Origin: Pseudaeromonas paramecii
Lineage (GTDB): Bacteria > Pseudomonadota > Gammaproteobacteria > Enterobacterales > Aeromonadaceae
Assembly: GCF_039540575.1 (NCBI RefSeq)
Contig: NZ_BAABFC010000009.1
Location: forward strand, 248,001-312,000
Direction: 5' to 3'
DNA length: 64,000 nucleotides
The notes below the pieces were generated by a model that did no database searches, was not told the origin of the DNA, and saw only the letters and a list, made by a program, of their open reading frames with translations. This document shows, piece by piece, positions 9,599-18,052 of this stretch; the stretch's first letter is position 1, and every line of letters begins with the position of its first letter. A program made the position numbers and the translations under genes.

Positions 9599-10477
9599 TT
9601 AGCCCTTCATGGCAGCGATTTGAGCCTGAACTTCGGCAGCGAAGTCGGTCTCTTCCTTCTCGATGCCTTCACCCACTTCGAAGCGTACGAAGGTCACCAC
9701 GTCGGCGCCTTCCTTCTTCAGCAGGTCAGCCACCAGAATGGAAGGATCCTTGACGAACGGCTGGCCGGTCAAGGAGATTTCGCCGGTGAACTTCTTCATG
9801 CGGCCTTCAACCATCTTCTCGGCGATGTCCTTGGGCTTGCCGGAGTTGATGGCGATTTCCACTTGGATTTCGCGCTCCTTGGCAACCACTTCTTCGGACA
9901 CATCTTCCGGCTTGACGAACTGCGGGCTGTTGGCAGCCACGTGCATGGCCAGATCCTTGGCCAGCTCTTCGTTGCCCGCCTTCAGGCTGGTAACAACGCC
10001 GATACGGCCGCCGTGGATGTAGGTACCCAGAGTCTCGCCTTCCACCAGGGTGACGCGACGCAGGTTCATGTTTTCACCGATCTTGGCGATCAGGTTGTTC
10101 AGGGTCACTTGTACGGACTCGCCAGCGCCGAAGTCAGTTTCCTTCAGCACTTCTACGTCGGCAATCTTGCCGGCCAGGGCGATGTCAGCCACCTTGTCAC
10201 CGAAGGCGCGGAAGCTGGCGTCCTTGGCTACGAAGTCGGTTTCGCAGTTCAGTTCGATCAGGACGGCGACGTTGCCAGCGGAGCGGGCCACAATCACGCC
10301 TTCGGCAGCGATACGACCAGCCTTCTTGGCCGCCTTGGCCTGACCGGACTTACGCATGTTCTCGATGGCCAGTTCGATGTCACCATCGGCTTCGGTCAGC
10401 GCCTTTTTGCAATCCATCATGCCCGCGCCGGTACGTTCGCGCAGTTCCTTAACCAGAGCGGCGGTAATGTTTGCCAT
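9599..10477 (-). CDS. tsf: Elongation factor Ts
   Basis: Guanine nucleotide exchange factor for EF-Tu. The 292 residues show the N-terminal UBA-like module (MANITAALVKELRERTGAGM), the TDFV motif in NCETDFVAKD that contacts EF-Tu's magnesium site, and a coiled-coil dimerisation region. Directly downstream of rpsB, separated by two hairpins that would set the S2 to EF-Ts ratio. Confidence 0.97.
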   Translation of the reverse strand: MANITAALVKELRERTGAGMMDCKKALTEADGDIELAIENMRKSGQAKAAKKAGRIAAEGVIVARSAGNVAVLIELNCETDFVAKDASFRAFGDKVADIALAGKIADVEVLKETDFGAGESVQVTLNNLIAKIGENMNLRRVTLVEGETLGTYIHGGRIGVVTSLKAGNEELAKDLAMHVAANSPQFVKPEDVSEEVVAKEREIQVEIAINSGKPKDIAEKMVEGRMKKFTGEISLTGQPFVKDPSILVADLLKKEGADVVTFVRFEVGEGIEKEETDFAAEVQAQIAAMKG

Positions 10478-10504
10478 GTCCTCTATCCTCGGTCTGAGTG
10501 AATT

Positions 10505-10537
10505 TGTTTAAAAAACAGGGGCCTTTAAGGGCCCCTG
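10505..10537 (-). terminator. Intercistronic terminator between rpsB and tsf
   Basis: Minus strand: stem CAGGGGCC / GGCCCCTG (arms 10530-10537 and 10516-10523) followed by TTTTTT and TAAAC. It looks like a proper intrinsic terminator, yet tsf lies downstream with no obvious separate promoter, so it is probably a leaky attenuator. Confidence 0.75.
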
Positions 10538-10566
10538 CCAACCATTACGACTGTGGTTAATAAGGG

Positions 10567-10584
10567 CAACACCCAAGGGTGTTG
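10567..10584 (-). other. Stem-loop directly after rpsB
   Basis: Eight-bp stem CAACACCC / GGGTGTTG with a two-base centre, starting 11 bases beyond the rpsB stop and without a T-run. Probably a 3' protective structure or processing signal; it forms a tandem pair with the terminator at 10505-10537. Confidence 0.6.
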
Positions 10585-10594
10585 GGGGTCCTTA

Positions 10595-11323
10595 TTAGTT
10601 GCTTTCTACGAAGCCGTCTTGTTCGGCTTGAGCAACGATGTCCAGTTCGCGAGCTGCGTTGACGGCATCGGCAGCAGCAGCCAGGTAGAGCTGAACGGCA
10701 CGGATGGCGTCGTCGTTACCCGGGATGATGTAGTCAACGCCATCCGGGTTGGAGTTGGTATCAACGATGGACACAACCGGGATACCCAGGTTGTTGGCTT
10801 CCTTGATGGCGATGTGCTCGTGGTCGGCGTCGATCACGAACAGCACGTCCGGCAGGCCGCCCATGTCCTTGATACCGCCCAGGCTCTTCTCCAGCTTGTC
10901 CATTTCACGGGAACGCATCAGCGCTTCCTTCTTGGTCAGCTTTTCGAAGGTACCGTCTTGGGCCTGGGTTTCCAGATCCTTCAGACGCTTGATAGACTGA
11001 CGAACGGTCTTCCAGTTGGTCAGCATACCGCCCAGCCAGCGGTGGTTAACATAGAACTGATCGCAGGAAGCAGCGGCTTCCTTGACAGCTTCAGAGGCGG
11101 CGCGCTTGGTGCCCACAAACAGGATCTTGCCCTTCTTGGCAGCGGTGCTGCTCAGGAAGTTCAGGGCATCATCAAACATGGGAACGGTCTTTTCCAGGTT
11201 GATGATGTGAACGTTGTTGCGAGCGCCAAAGATGAAGGGCTTCATCTTCGGGTTCCAGAAACGGGTCTGGTGACCGAAGTGAACACCGGCTTGCAGCATG
11301 TCGCGCATAGAAACTTTTGCCAT
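10595..11323 (-). CDS. rpsB: Ribosomal protein S2
   Basis: Small-subunit protein at the head-body junction, needed for S1 binding. From ATG 11323 the product is 242 residues beginning MAKVSMRDMLQAGVHFGHQT, the conserved S2 start. An upstream in-frame start at 11359 would add an unconserved leader that overlaps the 5'UTR and is rejected. It heads the rpsB-tsf-pyrH-frr series and diverges from map. Confidence 0.97.
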   Translation of the reverse strand: MAKVSMRDMLQAGVHFGHQTRFWNPKMKPFIFGARNNVHIINLEKTVPMFDDALNFLSSTAAKKGKILFVGTKRAASEAVKEAAASCDQFYVNHRWLGGMLTNWKTVRQSIKRLKDLETQAQDGTFEKLTKKEALMRSREMDKLEKSLGGIKDMGGLPDVLFVIDADHEHIAIKEANNLGIPVVSIVDTNSNPDGVDYIIPGNDDAIRAVQLYLAAAADAVNAARELDIVAQAEQDGFVESN

Positions 11324-11470
11324 TTTAAACCTCTGTATTGGGGTTAGGCCTCCACACATCCCGTCACTCCGACCCTAAACAGGCACCCCGGAGCAGGTCT
11401 CGATGTGTGTGTGTTGTTGATAAAAGATGGTTTAAGTCGTGACATTGACGACTCGGCGCGCTTTATACCA
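11324..11470 (-). promoter_or_regulatory. rpsB promoter and long leader (possible S2 autoregulatory leader)
   Basis: TATAAAG at 11461-11467 followed by a GC-rich CGCGCCG stretch looks like a stringently controlled ribosomal promoter. About 130 nt of untranslated leader follows, with GC-rich arms such as GACCTGCTCCGGGGTGCC. In enteric bacteria and relatives the rpsB leader binds S2 and represses rpsB-tsf; length and position fit, but I did not fold it. The remainder of the rpsB-map intergenic space (to 11620) shows nothing else I can name. Confidence 0.5.
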
Positions 11471-11620
11471 TAAAAACCATGTCAGATGCCACCACCCCAC
11501 GCAGTCGGCGGGCCGGCGCTGTGATTCTGGAACTTGTGTCGGTTAAACGATAGACTCTCTCATTTAGACACACCCTTTGCGATGGCGCCTGCCGTCGCCG
11601 GTTCGGAGCTGTTGCAACCC

Positions 11621-12409
11621 ATGTCAGTGATATTGAAAACCCCGGAAGAGATTGAAAAAATGCGTGTGGCCGGTCGCCTGGCGGCCGAGGTGCTGGAGAT
11701 GATCGCGCCCCACATCCAGCCTGGCGTTACCACGGCCGAACTCGACCGTCTGTGTCACGAACATATTGTCACTGTGCAGCAGGCCATTCCGGCCCCTCTC
11801 AACTACCACGGCTTCCCCAAGTCCATCTGCACCTCCATCAACGAGGTGGTCTGTCATGGCATTCCCAACCATAAGAAGCTGCGGGACGGCGACATCATCA
11901 ACCTGGACATCACCGTCATCAAGGATGGCTATCATGGCGATACCTCGGCCATGTTCATCGTGGGCCAGGCCAGTCCGCGCAACCGTAAGCTGTGCGACAT
12001 CGCCCAGCAGAGTCTGTACGCCGCCATCCGCAAGGTGAAAGCCGGCGCCTGCCTCACCGAGATCGGTGCCGTGATCCAGCCGATGGCCGAAGCCGCCGGC
12101 TTCTCCGTGGTGCGCGATTACTGCGGCCACGGCATCGGCAAGGGCTTCCATGAGGAGCCCCAGGTGCTGCATTACCGCAACAGCCACAAGCTGACCCTGC
12201 AGGCTGGCATGTGCTTCACCATAGAGCCCATGATCAATGCCGGTACCTACCGCTGCAAGGTGGATCGCAAGGATGGCTGGACCGTCACCACCGCCGACCG
12301 CCAGCCCTCGGCCCAGTACGAGCACACCCTGCTGGTGACCGACACCGGCTGCGAGGTGTTGACCCTGAGATCCGACGAGCAACTCGAACGCCACATCATT
12401 GCCGGATAA
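11621..12409 (+). CDS. map: Methionine aminopeptidase type I
   Basis: Removes the initiator Met from nascent proteins. From ATG 11621 (GGAG 12 bases upstream) the product is 262 residues, beginning MSVILKTPEEIEKMRVAGRL. The metal ligands are visible in INLDITVIKDGYHGDTS (two Asp), YCGHGIGKGFHEEP (His), the TIEPM segment (Glu) and AQYEHT (Glu). Diverges from rpsB, the usual arrangement, and is followed by a terminator before glnD. Confidence 0.96.
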   Translation: MSVILKTPEEIEKMRVAGRLAAEVLEMIAPHIQPGVTTAELDRLCHEHIVTVQQAIPAPLNYHGFPKSICTSINEVVCHGIPNHKKLRDGDIINLDITVIKDGYHGDTSAMFIVGQASPRNRKLCDIAQQSLYAAIRKVKAGACLTEIGAVIQPMAEAAGFSVVRDYCGHGIGKGFHEEPQVLHYRNSHKLTLQAGMCFTIEPMINAGTYRCKVDRKDGWTVTTADRQPSAQYEHTLLVTDTGCEVLTLRSDEQLERHIIAG

Positions 12410-12413
12410 TCTC

Positions 12414-12436
12414 AAGGCGCCTGCGGGCGCCTTTTT
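12414..12436 (+). terminator. Terminator after map
   Basis: Stem AAGGCGCC / GGCGCCTT with a TGCG loop and a TTTTT tail, five bases past the map stop and 18 bases before glnD's ATG. Read-through to glnD is likely given the short gap. Confidence 0.8.
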
Positions 12437-12453
12437 GTCTTGAGAGGGACCTC

Positions 12454-15084
12454 ATGCTACCCAGTCAGCTGGCTCCGAGCCTGTTACCGGACGACCAACT
12501 CACCCTGCCCCTGTGCAAACAATACCTGCAACAATTTCACACCTGGCTGAGCAGCCGCTTCGCCGCCGGTGACAATGTGATGGAGCTGGTGAGTGCCCGC
12601 ACCCTGTTCACCGACCAGCTGTTGTGCCGCCTGTGGGAGCGCTTCGGCCTGCATCAGCATCCGCACTTGGCCCTGGTGGCCGTCGGCGGTTATGGCCGTG
12701 GTGAGCTGCATCCCCACTCCGACATCGACATCCTGATCCTCAGCAAGAAGAGCCTGGATCCGGCCACCGGCGAGACGGTGAGCCAGTTTCTGACCCAGCT
12801 GTGGGATCTGCGACTGGAGGTGGGCCATGCGGTGCGCAGCGTCAAGGAGTGCGTGCGCCAGGGCAAGGAAGACATTACCATCGCCACCAACCTGCTGGAG
12901 GCCCGTCTGCTCACCGGCAGCCAGGCCACCTTCAAGGAGCTGCAAGCCGCCACCCTGCCCCGCAAGTTCTGGCCCAGTGATGCCTTCTTCCGGGCCAAGC
13001 GGGAAGAACAAGCCCTGCGCTACCAGCAGTTCAAGGACACCGCCTACCTGCTGGAGCCGGACATCAAGCACAACCCCGGTGGTCTGCGGGATATTCAGAC
13101 CCTGGCCTGGGTAGCCAGGCGCCAGCTGGGCGCCACCACCCTCTACGAGATGACCAGCTTTGGCTTCCTCAACCAGGCGGAATACCTGGAGCTCAAGGAT
13201 TGTCAGGAGTTTCTCTGGCGCATCCGCTTCGCCTTGCATCTGGTCATCGGCAAGAACGACAACCGGCTGCTGTTTGATCGCCAACGGCTGGTGGCCAAGG
13301 AGTTGGGCTATCCCGGCGACGGCAATGCCCCGGTGGAGCAGATGATGAAGCGCTTCTACCAGACGGTGCGCCGGGTGGCGGAGCTCAACGACATGTTGTT
13401 GCAGCTATTCGATCAGGCCATCCTGGGCAACGATGAGCCTCAGGTCTGTGCCCTGAATGAGAAATTTCTGCTGCGCGGCAAGCTGATCGACGTGCGGGAT
13501 CCCACCCTGTTTGCCCGGGATCCGGCCAGCATCCTGGAGCTGTTCTACCAGGTGGCCGAGCACCCCCAGGTCACCGGCATCTATGCCGGCTGCCTACGGC
13601 ATCTGCGGGAGGCGCGCCGCAGCCAGGTCATCGCCCTGCAGGAGCTGCCGGAGTGTCGCCAGCTGTTTATGGCCATACTGCGCCACCCCAACGGCATCGG
13701 CCTGCCCATGACCCTGATGCACCGGCACGGGGTGCTGGCCGCCTACCTGCCCCAGTGGGGCCAGATCGTCGGCCAGATGCAGTTCGACATGTTCCATGCC
13801 TACACGGTGGACGAACACACCCAGCGTCTGCTGGTGAACATCAACCGCTTCACCCGGCCGGACAATCCCAAGGAACAACCCCTGTTCCGCGAGGTACACA
13901 GTCGCCTGGCCAAGCCGGAACTGCTCTATCTGGCAGCCCTGTTTCACGATATCGCCAAGGGCCGTGGCGGTGATCACTCCGAGCTGGGGGCCGGTGACGC
14001 CCTCTATTTTTGTCAGCTGCATGGCCTGGATCGTTCCGACAGCCGCCTGGTGGCCTGGCTGGTACGCCATCACCTGCTGCTGTCGGTCACGGCGCAGCGC
14101 CGGGATATCTACGACCCGGATGTGGTCACCGAATTTGCCCAGAAGGTGCGGGATGAGCAGCATCTGGCCTACCTCTATTGCCTGACGGTGGCGGATATCT
14201 GTGCCACCAACGACACCCTCTGGAACGACTGGAAGGGCACCCTGCTCAAGGAGCTCTACTTCGCCAGCCTCAAGGCCTTGCGTCTGGGGCTGGAGAATCC
14301 GCCCGACTTGCGGCTGCGCATCCGCGACAACCAGAGCGCCGCCCTGCAGCTGTTGCAACAGCAAGGCATTCCGGAGGCGGCCGCAGCCTTGCTGTGGCAG
14401 CAGTTCAAGGCCGATTATTTCCTGCGCATGACGCCCGAGCAGATCGCCTGGCACACCCAGCACATACTGCGCCACGGTGACAGTGAAGAGCCCCTGGTGC
14501 TGTTTGGTCACCACAAGACCCGTGGCGGCACCGAGCTGTTCCTCTATTGCCGGGACATGCCCAACCTGTTTGCCCTGGTGGCCTCGGTGCTGGATCACAA
14601 GAACCTGGACATCCACGATGCCCAGATCATGATCTCGAAAAACGACTTCGTCATGGACACCTTCGTGGTGCTGGAGCCCAACGGTGAGCAGGTGGACGCC
14701 GAGCGGCTGGCCCTGGTGCGTCAGACCCTGGAGCAACTGTTGCGTCATCCGGAGCAGGCCCTGCCCCGCCACAAGGCGCCGTCACGCCGCCATCGCCAAT
14801 TTCAGGTGCCGACCTGCGTCAATTTCCTGCCCAGCAAGGGTGACAAGAAACACAGCCTGATCGAGCTCATCACCCTGGACAGACCGGGTCTGCTGGCCAA
14901 GATAGGTGCCGTATTCCAGTCCTGCCAGCTGGCGGTGCACTCGGCCAAGATCACCACCATAGGCGAGCGAGTCGAAGACTTCTTCAGCCTGAGTCGCCTC
15001 GATGGCAGTCCGCTGGATGACAACGACCGACAGCAGCTGGAAGAAAAATTAGTCACGCAGCTAAATCCGACGACGGATGTGTGA
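12454..15084 (+). CDS. glnD: GlnD, PII uridylyltransferase / uridylyl-removing enzyme
   Basis: Glutamine sensor that adds or removes UMP on PII proteins and so controls glutamine synthetase and nitrogen regulation. The 876 residues (family near 890) contain a nucleotidyltransferase domain with VGGYGRGELHPHSDIDILIL (about 73-92), an HD phosphohydrolase domain with ALFHDIAKGRGGDHSELG (about 495-512), and two C-terminal ACT domains (about 690-770 and 800-876). ATG 12454 has GAGAGGGA upstream; the open frame further upstream overlaps map and is not used. Confidence 0.96.
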   Translation: MLPSQLAPSLLPDDQLTLPLCKQYLQQFHTWLSSRFAAGDNVMELVSARTLFTDQLLCRLWERFGLHQHPHLALVAVGGYGRGELHPHSDIDILILSKKSLDPATGETVSQFLTQLWDLRLEVGHAVRSVKECVRQGKEDITIATNLLEARLLTGSQATFKELQAATLPRKFWPSDAFFRAKREEQALRYQQFKDTAYLLEPDIKHNPGGLRDIQTLAWVARRQLGATTLYEMTSFGFLNQAEYLELKDCQEFLWRIRFALHLVIGKNDNRLLFDRQRLVAKELGYPGDGNAPVEQMMKRFYQTVRRVAELNDMLLQLFDQAILGNDEPQVCALNEKFLLRGKLIDVRDPTLFARDPASILELFYQVAEHPQVTGIYAGCLRHLREARRSQVIALQELPECRQLFMAILRHPNGIGLPMTLMHRHGVLAAYLPQWGQIVGQMQFDMFHAYTVDEHTQRLLVNINRFTRPDNPKEQPLFREVHSRLAKPELLYLAALFHDIAKGRGGDHSELGAGDALYFCQLHGLDRSDSRLVAWLVRHHLLLSVTAQRRDIYDPDVVTEFAQKVRDEQHLAYLYCLTVADICATNDTLWNDWKGTLLKELYFASLKALRLGLENPPDLRLRIRDNQSAALQLLQQQGIPEAAAALLWQQFKADYFLRMTPEQIAWHTQHILRHGDSEEPLVLFGHHKTRGGTELFLYCRDMPNLFALVASVLDHKNLDIHDAQIMISKNDFVMDTFVVLEPNGEQVDAERLALVRQTLEQLLRHPEQALPRHKAPSRRHRQFQVPTCVNFLPSKGDKKHSLIELITLDRPGLLAKIGAVFQSCQLAVHSAKITTIGERVEDFFSLSRLDGSPLDDNDRQQLEEKLVTQLNPTTDV

Positions 15085-15119
15085 TAAAAAGAGAACCATT
15101 TTTTGGAAGGGAGACAAAA

Positions 15120-15944
15120 ATGACCGAGTTACAACGCATCATCGAGGACGCTTTTGAGCGTCGTGACGCCATCACCCCCACCACTGTAGATGCAGTGACC
15201 CGGGCCGCGATTCTGCAAACCATTGAGTTGCTGGACGCGGGTACCGCCCGTGTTGCCGAGAAGATCGCCGGTGAATGGGTGGTTCACCAGTGGCTGAAAA
15301 AAGCGGTGCTGCTCTATTTCCGGATCAATGAAAACCAGGCCATTGCCGCCCCCGGCACCCAGTACTATGACAAGGTACCCCTGAAGTTCGCCGATTACAC
15401 TCCCGAGCGTTTCAAGCAGGAAGCCATCCGTGTCGCCCCGCCGGCGACCGTGCGCAAAGGTGCCTTTATCGCCCCCAATGCGGTACTGATGCCCTCTTAC
15501 GTCAACATCGGTGCGCGCGTCGGTGAAGGCACCATGGTCGATACCTGGGCCACCGTCGGCTCTTGTGCCCAGATCGGTGCCAACGTTCACCTGTCCGGTG
15601 GCGTCGGGATCGGTGGTGTGCTGGAACCCTTGCAGGCCAACCCCACCATCATCGAGGACAACTGCTTCATCGGTGCCCGTTCCGAAGTGGTGGAAGGTGT
15701 CATAGTGGAAGAAGGCTCAGTGATTTCCATGGGTGTCTATATCGGCCAATCCACCCGCATCTACGATCGCGAAACCGGTGAAATCCACTATGGTCGCGTA
15801 CCGGCCGGCTCCGTGGTGGTCTCCGGCAACCTGCCGTCCAAGTGCGGCAAGTACAGCCTCTACTGTGCCGTCATCGTCAAGAAGGTCGATGCCAAGACCC
15901 GCGCGAAAGTCGGGATTAACGCCCTGCTGCGTAGCATCGACTAA
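15120..15944 (+). CDS. dapD: DapD, tetrahydrodipicolinate N-succinyltransferase
   Basis: Succinylates tetrahydrodipicolinate in the lysine/meso-diaminopimelate pathway. From ATG 15120 (GAAGGGAGAC upstream) the product is 274 residues, matching E. coli length, starting MTELQRIIEDAFERRDAITP and carrying a hexapeptide-repeat beta-helix (about 110-230). An in-frame start at 15081 would overlap the end of glnD and is rejected. It lies 35 bases behind glnD, so cotranscription is likely, and ends at a strong terminator. Confidence 0.97.
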   Translation: MTELQRIIEDAFERRDAITPTTVDAVTRAAILQTIELLDAGTARVAEKIAGEWVVHQWLKKAVLLYFRINENQAIAAPGTQYYDKVPLKFADYTPERFKQEAIRVAPPATVRKGAFIAPNAVLMPSYVNIGARVGEGTMVDTWATVGSCAQIGANVHLSGGVGIGGVLEPLQANPTIIEDNCFIGARSEVVEGVIVEEGSVISMGVYIGQSTRIYDRETGEIHYGRVPAGSVVVSGNLPSKCGKYSLYCAVIVKKVDAKTRAKVGINALLRSID

Positions 15945-15967
15945 CCCTCGACGGATTCCGGCACGGT

Positions 15968-15992
15968 AAAAGGGCGCTTAGGCGCCCTTTTT
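15968..15992 (+). terminator. Terminator after dapD
   Basis: Ten-bp stem AAAAGGGCGC / GCGCCCTTTT with a TTAG loop and a T-run; closes the map-glnD-dapD block. Confidence 0.85.
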
Positions 15993-16044
15993 ATTGGGCC
16001 CAGCCAGACATCCATTTCTACCGGCTGCCCGCTCAAACACAATA

Positions 16045-16072
16045 AAAAAGGGAAGCCGAAGCTTCCCTTTTT
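16045..16072 (-). terminator. Terminator after ptsG
   Basis: Twelve-bp stem AAAAAGGGAAGC / GCTTCCCTTTTT with a four-base loop, 17 bases past the ptsG stop on the minus strand; symmetric enough to act from both sides. Confidence 0.85.
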
Positions 16073-16089
16073 CAATCTGACCTGGGGTC

Positions 16090-17562
16090 TTAGTGGGACT
16101 TGATCCACTGGTCCATGTCGGTCTTCAGGTTGTCAGACTTGGTGCCGAAGATGGCTTGAACACCGGAGCCTGCGACAACAACACCGGCCGCGCCCAGTTG
16201 CTTGAGCTTGGCTTGGTCAACCTTGGCCACTTCCTTCACGCTGACACGCAGACGGGTGATACAAGCATCCAGGTTGGTGATGTTGTCCTTGCCACCGAAG
16301 GCAGTAACCAGTTGCTCAGCCATGAAGTGTTCAGCCATGTCGGCAACAGATTCTTCTTCAACGGCATCTTCGCGACCCGGAGTCTTCAGATCCAGCGCCT
16401 GGATAGCTACGCGGAAAATCACGTAGTAGATGACCGCGTAGATCAGGCCAACAACCGGGAACAGCCACAGCTTCTGAGCATTGGCAGACAGCACCACGAA
16501 GTCGATGAAGCCGTGAGAGAAGGAGGTACCGTGTACCATACCCAGCAGGTTGGTAACCACGAAGGCAGAACCAGCCAGCAGAGCGTGGATACCGTACAGA
16601 ACCGGAGCCACGAACAGGAAGGAGAACTCGATAGGCTCGGTGATACCGGTCAGGAAAGAGGTCAACGCGGCGGAGATCATGATACCACCGATCTTGGCAC
16701 GGTTTTCCGGCTTGGCGGCATGCCACATGGCGATGGCAGCGGCAGGCAGGCCGTACATCTTGAACATGTAACCACCGGCCAGTTGACCGAAGCCGTTACC
16801 GGCAACGCGAGAAGCCTCGTCAGCAGACAGGTAGCAGGTCAGTACGCCGTGCAGAGTCTCGCCAGCGGCATTCACGCAGGTACCAGCCTGGAAGAAGAAG
16901 GGCACGTTCCAGATGTGGTGCAGACCGAAGGGGATCAGTGAGCGTTCCACGATACCGTAGATACCAAAGGCCATCACAGGGTTCTGGCTGGCAGCCCAGT
17001 GAGAGAAGGAGTTGATGGCGCCACCAATGGGGGGCCAAATGAACGCCATTACCACGGCAGCCAGGATAGCGGCAAAACCGGTGATGATGGGAACAAAGCG
17101 CTTACCGGCAAAGAAGCCCAGGTAGTCAGGCAGCTGGATACGGTAGAAGCGGTTGAACATATAGGCCGCGATACCACCGGCTACGATACCACCCAGTACG
17201 CCGGTTTCAGACACCTTGCTGACCATGTCAGCATAGTTGGCGGCGGTCGGATCTAGGCCGGCTACCACAGGGGCAACCACGGTCAGGGTCTTGGTCAGAA
17301 TAGCGTAACCAACGGTAGCCGCCAGCGCGGAGACACCGTCGTTGTTGGTGAAGCCCAGCGCCACACCGATTGCGAAGATCAGAGCCATGTTGCCGAATAC
17401 GGCACCACCGGCTTGTTCCATGATTTGAGAAACAATGGCTGGCAACCAGCTGAACTTGGCGGCACCGACGCCCAGCAGAATACCTGCCACGGGCAATACG
17501 GATACCGGCAACATCAGCGATTTACCGACTTTTTGCAGGTTGGCAAATGCATTTTTGATCAT
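16090..17562 (-). CDS. ptsG: PtsG, glucose-specific PTS enzyme IICB
   Basis: Imports glucose across the inner membrane and phosphorylates it. The 490 residues begin MIKNAFANLQKVGKSLMLPV, nearly identical to E. coli PtsG. The IIC membrane domain (about 1-390) includes the GITEPIEF sugar-site motif; a linker and the IIB domain follow, with the phosphorylated cysteine Cys434 in LDACITRLRV. It is encoded alone, minus strand, with an AT-rich leader upstream and a terminator downstream. IIA-Glc would be supplied by crr elsewhere. Confidence 0.95.
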   Translation of the reverse strand: MIKNAFANLQKVGKSLMLPVSVLPVAGILLGVGAAKFSWLPAIVSQIMEQAGGAVFGNMALIFAIGVALGFTNNDGVSALAATVGYAILTKTLTVVAPVVAGLDPTAANYADMVSKVSETGVLGGIVAGGIAAYMFNRFYRIQLPDYLGFFAGKRFVPIITGFAAILAAVVMAFIWPPIGGAINSFSHWAASQNPVMAFGIYGIVERSLIPFGLHHIWNVPFFFQAGTCVNAAGETLHGVLTCYLSADEASRVAGNGFGQLAGGYMFKMYGLPAAAIAMWHAAKPENRAKIGGIMISAALTSFLTGITEPIEFSFLFVAPVLYGIHALLAGSAFVVTNLLGMVHGTSFSHGFIDFVVLSANAQKLWLFPVVGLIYAVIYYVIFRVAIQALDLKTPGREDAVEEESVADMAEHFMAEQLVTAFGGKDNITNLDACITRLRVSVKEVAKVDQAKLKQLGAAGVVVAGSGVQAIFGTKSDNLKTDMDQWIKSH

Positions 17563-18010
17563 AGTGTTTGAGCTCCTGAGGAGTGTGCATCCTGTAAGGT
17601 TTATTGCAATACACCGGGTTCTGTTTAAACCAGAACCTTCTGATTTTTACGAGTGTATTCAACGAGTGAACTATAACGTGAAGTCAGGATGAGCAAGTGG
17701 ATTAAATGATGAAAACGGAGGGGGGATCACAAAGAAAAAACCATATAAAACAGCACCTTATAAATTAAAACAGGCGCTCACTATCAGCTTATCAAAAACA
17801 AATGACAAATATAGTTTCAGTTTGGTTAGTAATAATTTCGATATAAAACCCTATCTATCACAAACCACACCAAAAGTAACACAACGTAACACCGTGAATT
17901 GGTTAACAGAATTATGCGGATGCAGATAAAACAACAAGAGGCTGGCTCTTTTGGAGCCAATCTAGCACCTACCGCTAAAAATGCCTATTTTTTTATCATG
18001 AATAAAATAA
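17563..18010 (-). promoter_or_regulatory. AT-rich intergenic region, ptsG leader and promoter region
   Basis: About 450 bases without a gene, markedly AT-rich compared with flanks. The leader next to ptsG (minus strand) carries CCTCAGGAGC just before the ATG and a seven-bp hairpin GGTTCTG / CAGAACC at 17618-17638. A TTATAG hexamer at about 17672 is a possible -10. A short stem TGGCTC / GAGCCA lies at 17943-17959. No open frame with a credible ribosome site was found; a small RNA cannot be excluded. Confidence 0.35.
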
Positions 18011-18013
18011 GAA

Positions 18014-18035
18014 AAGCCGAGCGAAAGCTCGGCTT
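18014..18035 (-). terminator. Terminator after malM
   Basis: Nine-bp stem AAGCCGAGC / GCTCGGCTT with a four-base loop, followed on the minus strand by TTTTCTTATTTTATT, 18 bases past the malM stop. Confidence 0.85.
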
Positions 18036-18052
18036 AATCATGTAGAAACAAA

